This document shows positions 60,370 through 64,000 of a stretch of DNA of 64,000 nucleotides, piece by piece. The notes under the pieces are model-generated. The model made no database searches. It was not told the origin of the DNA and was given only the letters and a program-made list of their open reading frames with translations. How positions within the stretch are numbered: the first letter of the stretch is position 1; the number at the start of each line of letters is the position of its first letter. The position numbers were made by a program, and so were the translations under genes. Source of the stretch: Wurfbainia villosa (lineage: Eukaryota > Streptophyta > Magnoliopsida > Zingiberales > Zingiberaceae). The DNA is taken from NCBI GenBank assembly GCA_025175895.1, contig CM046000.1:95216753-95280752 (forward strand), in the 5' to 3' direction.

Positions 60370-61627
60370 AACTTCCATGCATGAGTTGAATTGCATGTTG
60401 GATTCTTATCAAGGTCATCACTAGATACCACTAGCACCACATAACTAGGAGTAGGTTAGTTTCATCACCTTAGACATGACCTTCTATTACACAGTGATGC
60501 CTTTTGGCCTCAAAAATTTGGAACCTACTTAACAAAGGTTGATGTACTAGATGTTTAATCACCAGATGGGAAGGAATATAGAAGTGTATGTTAACAACAT
60601 CCTGGTCAAGTCAGCCGAGGTCGAGAACTTAGTGGGGGAATATGGAGGAGACCTTTGCTAGGCTATAATAGTATGGGCCAAAACTCTAATAAATGCATCT
60701 TTAGAGTTTGGAGTGAAAAATTCCTTGAATACCTGGTGACAGAGACGGGGATAGAAGCAAACCCAGAGAAGATACAAACTCCATAAGAAATGAGGACTCC
60801 TCAGAATACTCAAGAGGTCCATAAGCTAGTCAAAAGGGTTATCACATTATCCAAGTTCATCTCCAAATCAAACAATCAAAGTTTGCCCTTTTTAAGGGTA
60901 TTATGGAATTCGACTAGATTTGCTTGGGACCAGAAGTGTAAGTAGATCTTTTCCAATCTCAACAAATATCTAGAAGGTTTGCCCATGTTATTCAAGCCAA
61001 TAGTAGGAGAGTGCCCACGGCTATATTTGGTGATGGGGGAAAGGACAATCAATTCGGTCCTTTTGCACCAAGAAGGAGTAGCGCAACAACCAATCTACTT
61101 CACTAGTCACCTTCTTAAAGATGCTGGAGGACACTATAGTACCCTAAAATAATTATCCCTAGCATTAGTATTGAATGTGCATTGACTCTGCCCATATTTT
61201 CTTTCTCACCACCTCATAGTGTTGATTAATAGTACTTTGGGTCATATTTTGAATGATCTAAAGGCCTGAAGAAGGCTAATCAAGTGGATGATCAAGCTAA
61301 AAAAGATGATATTTAGTACCAAGTATGGAAAACTATCAAAACCTAGGCCTTGGTTGATTTCCTTACTAAGACATCAAGAGGGGAGGAAGGAGTCTAGAAG
61401 ATTTTTGTGGATGACTCAGCCACACATAAGGGAAGTGGAGTGAGGGTCTTAATAGTATCCCCTCAAGGAGACAAGATCTAAGTGGCGATACAACTCTATT
61501 TCAAGACCTCTAACAATGAGACTGAGTACGAGGCATTACTTGCTGGTTTGTGAGCAACTAAGTGTGTAGGGGCAGTCAAGGTGATTGTATACTCAGATTC
61601 TCAATTAGTGGTAGGATATTTAGAGGG
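60370..61627 (+). pseudogene. pol: Tat-like element: reverse transcriptase and RNase H
   Basis: Continues the RT: FITLDMTFYYTVMPFGLKN-type block, then YVNNILVKSAEVENL near 60588-60630, where both catalytic Asp of YVDD are Asn. FLEYLVTETGIEANPEKIQ follows. RNase H pieces come next: GECPRLYLVMGERTINSVL (near 61011), FTSHLL, and a second RNase H lead-in with FVDDSATHKGSGVRVLIVSP and NNETEYEALLAGL. Many stops. Ends at VVGYLEG, where element F is inserted. Confidence 0.75.
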
Positions 61628-61852
61628 TGTTGGTGTAATCGGCCTAGGTCACGATTGACCAGACTCGAGTGGGACTCGAGTAGTATTTTGATATTTACCA
61701 ATATGGTTGACTATATGTTTAGCATGCATATGATCATATGACAAGTGGATGGTGTGGGACATCCAAGGTCATATGGGGGAGATTGTTATGAAAAGATTAT
61801 TGGAGCAATCAACCTTAGGTCAAAGGTTGACCAAGCTTGAGTGAGACTTGAG

Positions 61853-62165
61853 AGGAAGTCCAAGTTTGGAGACTTGGAAAGAAGAATCCAAGATTGAATT
61901 CTTAGCAATGGAAAAGTCCAAGTATGAATACTTGCAAGGGAAGTCAAAGATTAGAGTTTTGGCATTGGAGAAGTCCAAGTATGGATACTTGGAAAGGAAA
62001 AGTCCAAGGGTGGAGTCTTGGCATGGGAAAGTCTAAATATGAATATTTGGCAAAAGGAAAGTCCAAGGGTGTAGTCTTAGTCATGTAAGTCCAAGTGTGT
62101 AGTCTTGTCGGTGAAAGTCCAAACATTGAGGCTTGGCAATGGAGAAGTCCCGGAGGTGCAATCTC
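61853..62165 (+). repeat. hairpin repeat array in element F LTR
   Basis: About nine units of roughly 30 bp. Most read AAGTCCAAG, a short loop, then CTTGG; for example CCAAGTATGGATACTTGG at 61975-61992 is a near-perfect inverted repeat. Confidence 0.8.
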
Positions 62166-62539
62166 TTAGCAAAGGAGACCTGTTAGGATGACATAGTTGA
62201 TGAAAGCACTTGAAGGCTAGGACCAAAGGTAAGGAGTCATGGACTCAAACCAAGGCCTTGAGGCTGATAGAAGTGGCTTGAAGGCTTAGGTATAGGCTAA
62301 GAGTACCTGATGGCATGATGAATTCGATGGAAGCACCTGAAGGTCAATGCCAAGGTTGAAGGAGTCATGGAGGACTCGGATGGACCCTGAGGGTGTGAGG
62401 CTGATGGAAATGGCTAGAAGACTTAGGTCTAGGCTTAAGGTAAGTATCAAGTATGAGGGGATCATACTTGGGTCAAACCTCATATTTAAGGTATACCAGT
62501 CCACTAGCCGAGTGTTTAGCACTCGGGAGCTCAGTTTGG

Positions 62540-62860
62540 CTCGGGTAGTCGACTAAGGTTATGACCAAGTCGACTAGTCATGTAGTCGACTGGGACTTGA
62601 CTATGGACTGTAGCTCTAGCAGTCGACTGCTAGGGTTGAGCAGTCAACTAGCCACCAACAGTCGACTGCTAGGATTGAGCAGTCGATTAATTTCGGTGGA
62701 CATGGGCACAAAAGGTATGATCGTCGTCTGATGGCTTATGAAAATCGGCTAGTGTTTATGGAAGTCGACTGTTAGGTAAGGGTAATCAACTGGTCGGGCT
62801 AAAATCCAACGTGGATTAGTCCATTGTGAGACAACGGTACTGTGAGCAGTCGACTAGGGC
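62540..62860 (+). promoter_or_regulatory. palindrome array in element F LTR
   Basis: CAGTCGACTG at 62620-62629 and 62659-62668, variants TAGTCGACTG near 62583, CAGTCAACTA, CAGTCGATTA and CAGTCGACTA (62847-62856). Lies just upstream of the likely promoter. Confidence 0.65.
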
Positions 62861-63384
62861 CTTTTAGTAGTTGATTGCCAAGCGAAAATTAGCCCAAATA
62901 GAAGCATTAAAAGGAGTTGTGGAAGCGATTTCGAGCAGGGGTTCTTAGAGTGATTTTGAGAAAAAGTATTGCTGCATTTCAGGTCTTTAAAGGCATTCCA
63001 AAGTGACCAAAAGAGATCAAGCAAAAGCATTCTTCTTGTAAAGTTGTTTTTCATCTTGTATTTTCTTTTACTTGTATTTGGTCACTTATACTTGTATAAG
63101 CTCTTTTGTATGAGGTTTCTCCACCTCCAATGTGTTGCCGAGAAGGAGAGAGTTTTAGTGAGGGTAGATCACTAGCTCGGTCATGGAGTAGGAACCGTAG
63201 GTTCTGAACCACGTAAAATCTTATCTTGTGTGTGTGATTCTTGTTTGCATATTTGTTTCTATTAGTATTTTGTATTCCACTGTGCACTAATCATTTGTAG
63301 ATAAGCATGACACAAATTGAAACATAAATCGACTAAACACAATTCAACCCCCCCCCTCTAGAACATCCAAAAGTCCCCAATAAG

Positions 63385-63395
63385 TGGTATCAGAG
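63385..63395 (+). other. primer binding site, element F
   Basis: TGGTATCAGAG, followed by AGAGA instead of CC. Confidence 0.75.
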
Positions 63396-63447
63396 AGAGA
63401 ACACTCTTCAAGGATTGACCGTCAGAAGCAGCAAAAGTGCTAGAGGA

Positions 63448-64000
63448 GTAGAGAAGATAGAGTTGCCCAATGATGAACTTAGATATGACATTTACACTCC
63501 ACCACCCTATGGATTCTAAGGAGTAGAGAGATTTGATCTATGGCCGGCAAGGATTGAGACGTTCCTTCAAATGGAAATTGAAGATTGGATCGTCTTGAAG
63601 TGTGATTTCGAATTTCCAAGGGGCAAGAAGGGTGGATTTCTCAAGATGAAGAAATGGACCAAGGAACAACTCCAAAAATTCAAGACAAATATTAAGGTAA
63701 TAAAATTTCTAATTGATTTAATTCCTGATGATATTTTGTACAAGTTAGGGGATTATAAGGATGCCAAGGAGCTATGGAGCAAATTGGAAAAATTCCATGA
63801 GAAACCCTCGCCGACCCAAAGTAAAGAAGATGACAAGCCCAAATAAGAAGAAAGTTCAACATCTCAAGAGCTTGAGGATTCGGAGGTCGAGAGATGCTCA
63901 ACTTCCAAGGAAGAGGAGGTCTTGGAAACCTCCATCTCTAGGATTGAGGGGAGGAGAGACATTCCATGTCGGAGCAAGTAGAGTAGCCATCTACTTCGGG
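63448..64000 (+). pseudogene. gag: gag of element F, partial
   Basis: The frame from about 63448 reads an N-terminus like that of gag A (YDIYTPPPYGF), then a TAA near 63520. It continues with FDLWPARIETFLQMEIEDW, MKKWTKEQLQKFKTNIKVIK and DAKELWSKLEKFHEKPSPTQ, meeting another TAA at 63844-63846. Acidic Ser-rich sequence continues to the window edge with further stops. No ATG is seen at the expected start. Capsid protein of a Sirevirus-like element, non-functional; the C-terminal half is outside the window. Confidence 0.72.

Larger units (their letters stand above)
33718..61627 (+). mobile_element. Tat-like Ty3/gypsy element, broken by nested insertions
   Basis: LTR about 33718-34338, decayed primer region ATTCGGCTCCATTTATGGGA near 34340, gag and protease 34480-36387. 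After the TRIM/element B insertion come the RT lead-in at 53841-54097, RT at 59609-59815 (across element D), RT and RNase H at 60370-61627 (across the TRIM 59816-60364). Element F then cuts it off. Read in order, these pieces form one gypsy polyprotein of the Tat group. The left LTR boundary is approximate; the 3' LTR is not in the window. Confidence 0.7.
61628..63382 (+). repeat. LTR region of element F with two LTR-like starts
   Basis: A first start lies at 61628 (TGTTGGTG). A second is at 61784 (TGTTATG, preceded by ATATGGGGGAGAT, a PPT). Both continue with a CAATC..CCTAGGTCA..GGTTGACC-like block. Hairpin repeats 61853-62165, palindromes 62540-62860, weak TATA-like ATTAAAAGG near 62905. 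The end CCCAATA is before the primer site. Confidence 0.65.
61628..64000 (+). mobile_element. Sirevirus-like element F, 5' part, cut by window edge
   Basis: LTR region 61628-63382, primer region, and the start of gag. Its LTR start (TGTTGGTGTAATCGGCC) and hairpin repeats match element A, and its gag is homologous to that of A. It interrupts the Tat-like RNase H. Confidence 0.75.

Overview
This window is plant nuclear DNA made almost entirely of LTR retrotransposons nested inside one another. The evidence is the initiator-Met-tRNA primer sites (TGGTATCAGAGCC), plant copia and Tat/gypsy polyproteins, Sirevirus-type gags with AGGGGGAG tracts, TRIM elements and solo LTRs. The species cannot be named from the sequence; a flowering plant with a repeat-rich genome fits. 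I found no host gene, rRNA, tRNA or CRISPR array. Almost every coding region belongs to a transposon and most are broken by stops or frameshifts.

Layout. (1) 1-30303, minus strand: Sirevirus-like element A, cut by the left window edge. It has a gag (4075-5634) and an env-like/'putative plant transposon protein' ORF with a likely 112-bp intron (1630-2827), but no pol in view. Its LTR (5702-5992 and 29204-30303) is split by a 23-kb copia array, 5993-29203, arranged LTR-INT-LTR-INT-LTR-INT with the last LTR missing. The middle unit carries an unrelated solo LTR (15777-17941). (2) 30304-about 32330: a minus-strand gypsy LTR with a tRNA-Asp-like primer site. (3) 32331-33717: AT-rich DNA with no recognisable gene. 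(4) About 33718-61627, plus strand: an old Tat/gypsy element, shattered by later insertions. These are a TRIM (36388-53840) that was itself split by gag-only Sirevirus-like element B (36591-53254), a gag-only element D (54098-59608, TSD AGAAG) and a young TRIM (59816-60364, TSD GATTC). Element B in turn holds a near-complete copia C (37362-46465, TSD GTTTG), a TRIM (46688-47398) and a solo LTR (51392-53163). (5) 61628-64000, plus strand: LTR and gag start of element F, a relative of A, cut by the right edge.

How it works together: the autonomous-type machinery (PR, IN, RT, RNase H) is seen only in the copia and Tat elements, and every copy is damaged. Elements A, B and D keep LTRs, primer site, gag and PPT motifs but show no pol, so they would depend on pol supplied in trans. 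TRIMs carry no protein at all. The most interesting signals are the repeated palindrome CAGTCGACTG just upstream of TATA boxes in several LTR families and near the env-like gene, the pol-less gag-bearing elements, arrays of small hairpins in the A/F LTRs, a TATA-proximal minisatellite in copia A, and copy-specific damage clustered at CAG/CTG sites that may be an assembly artefact.
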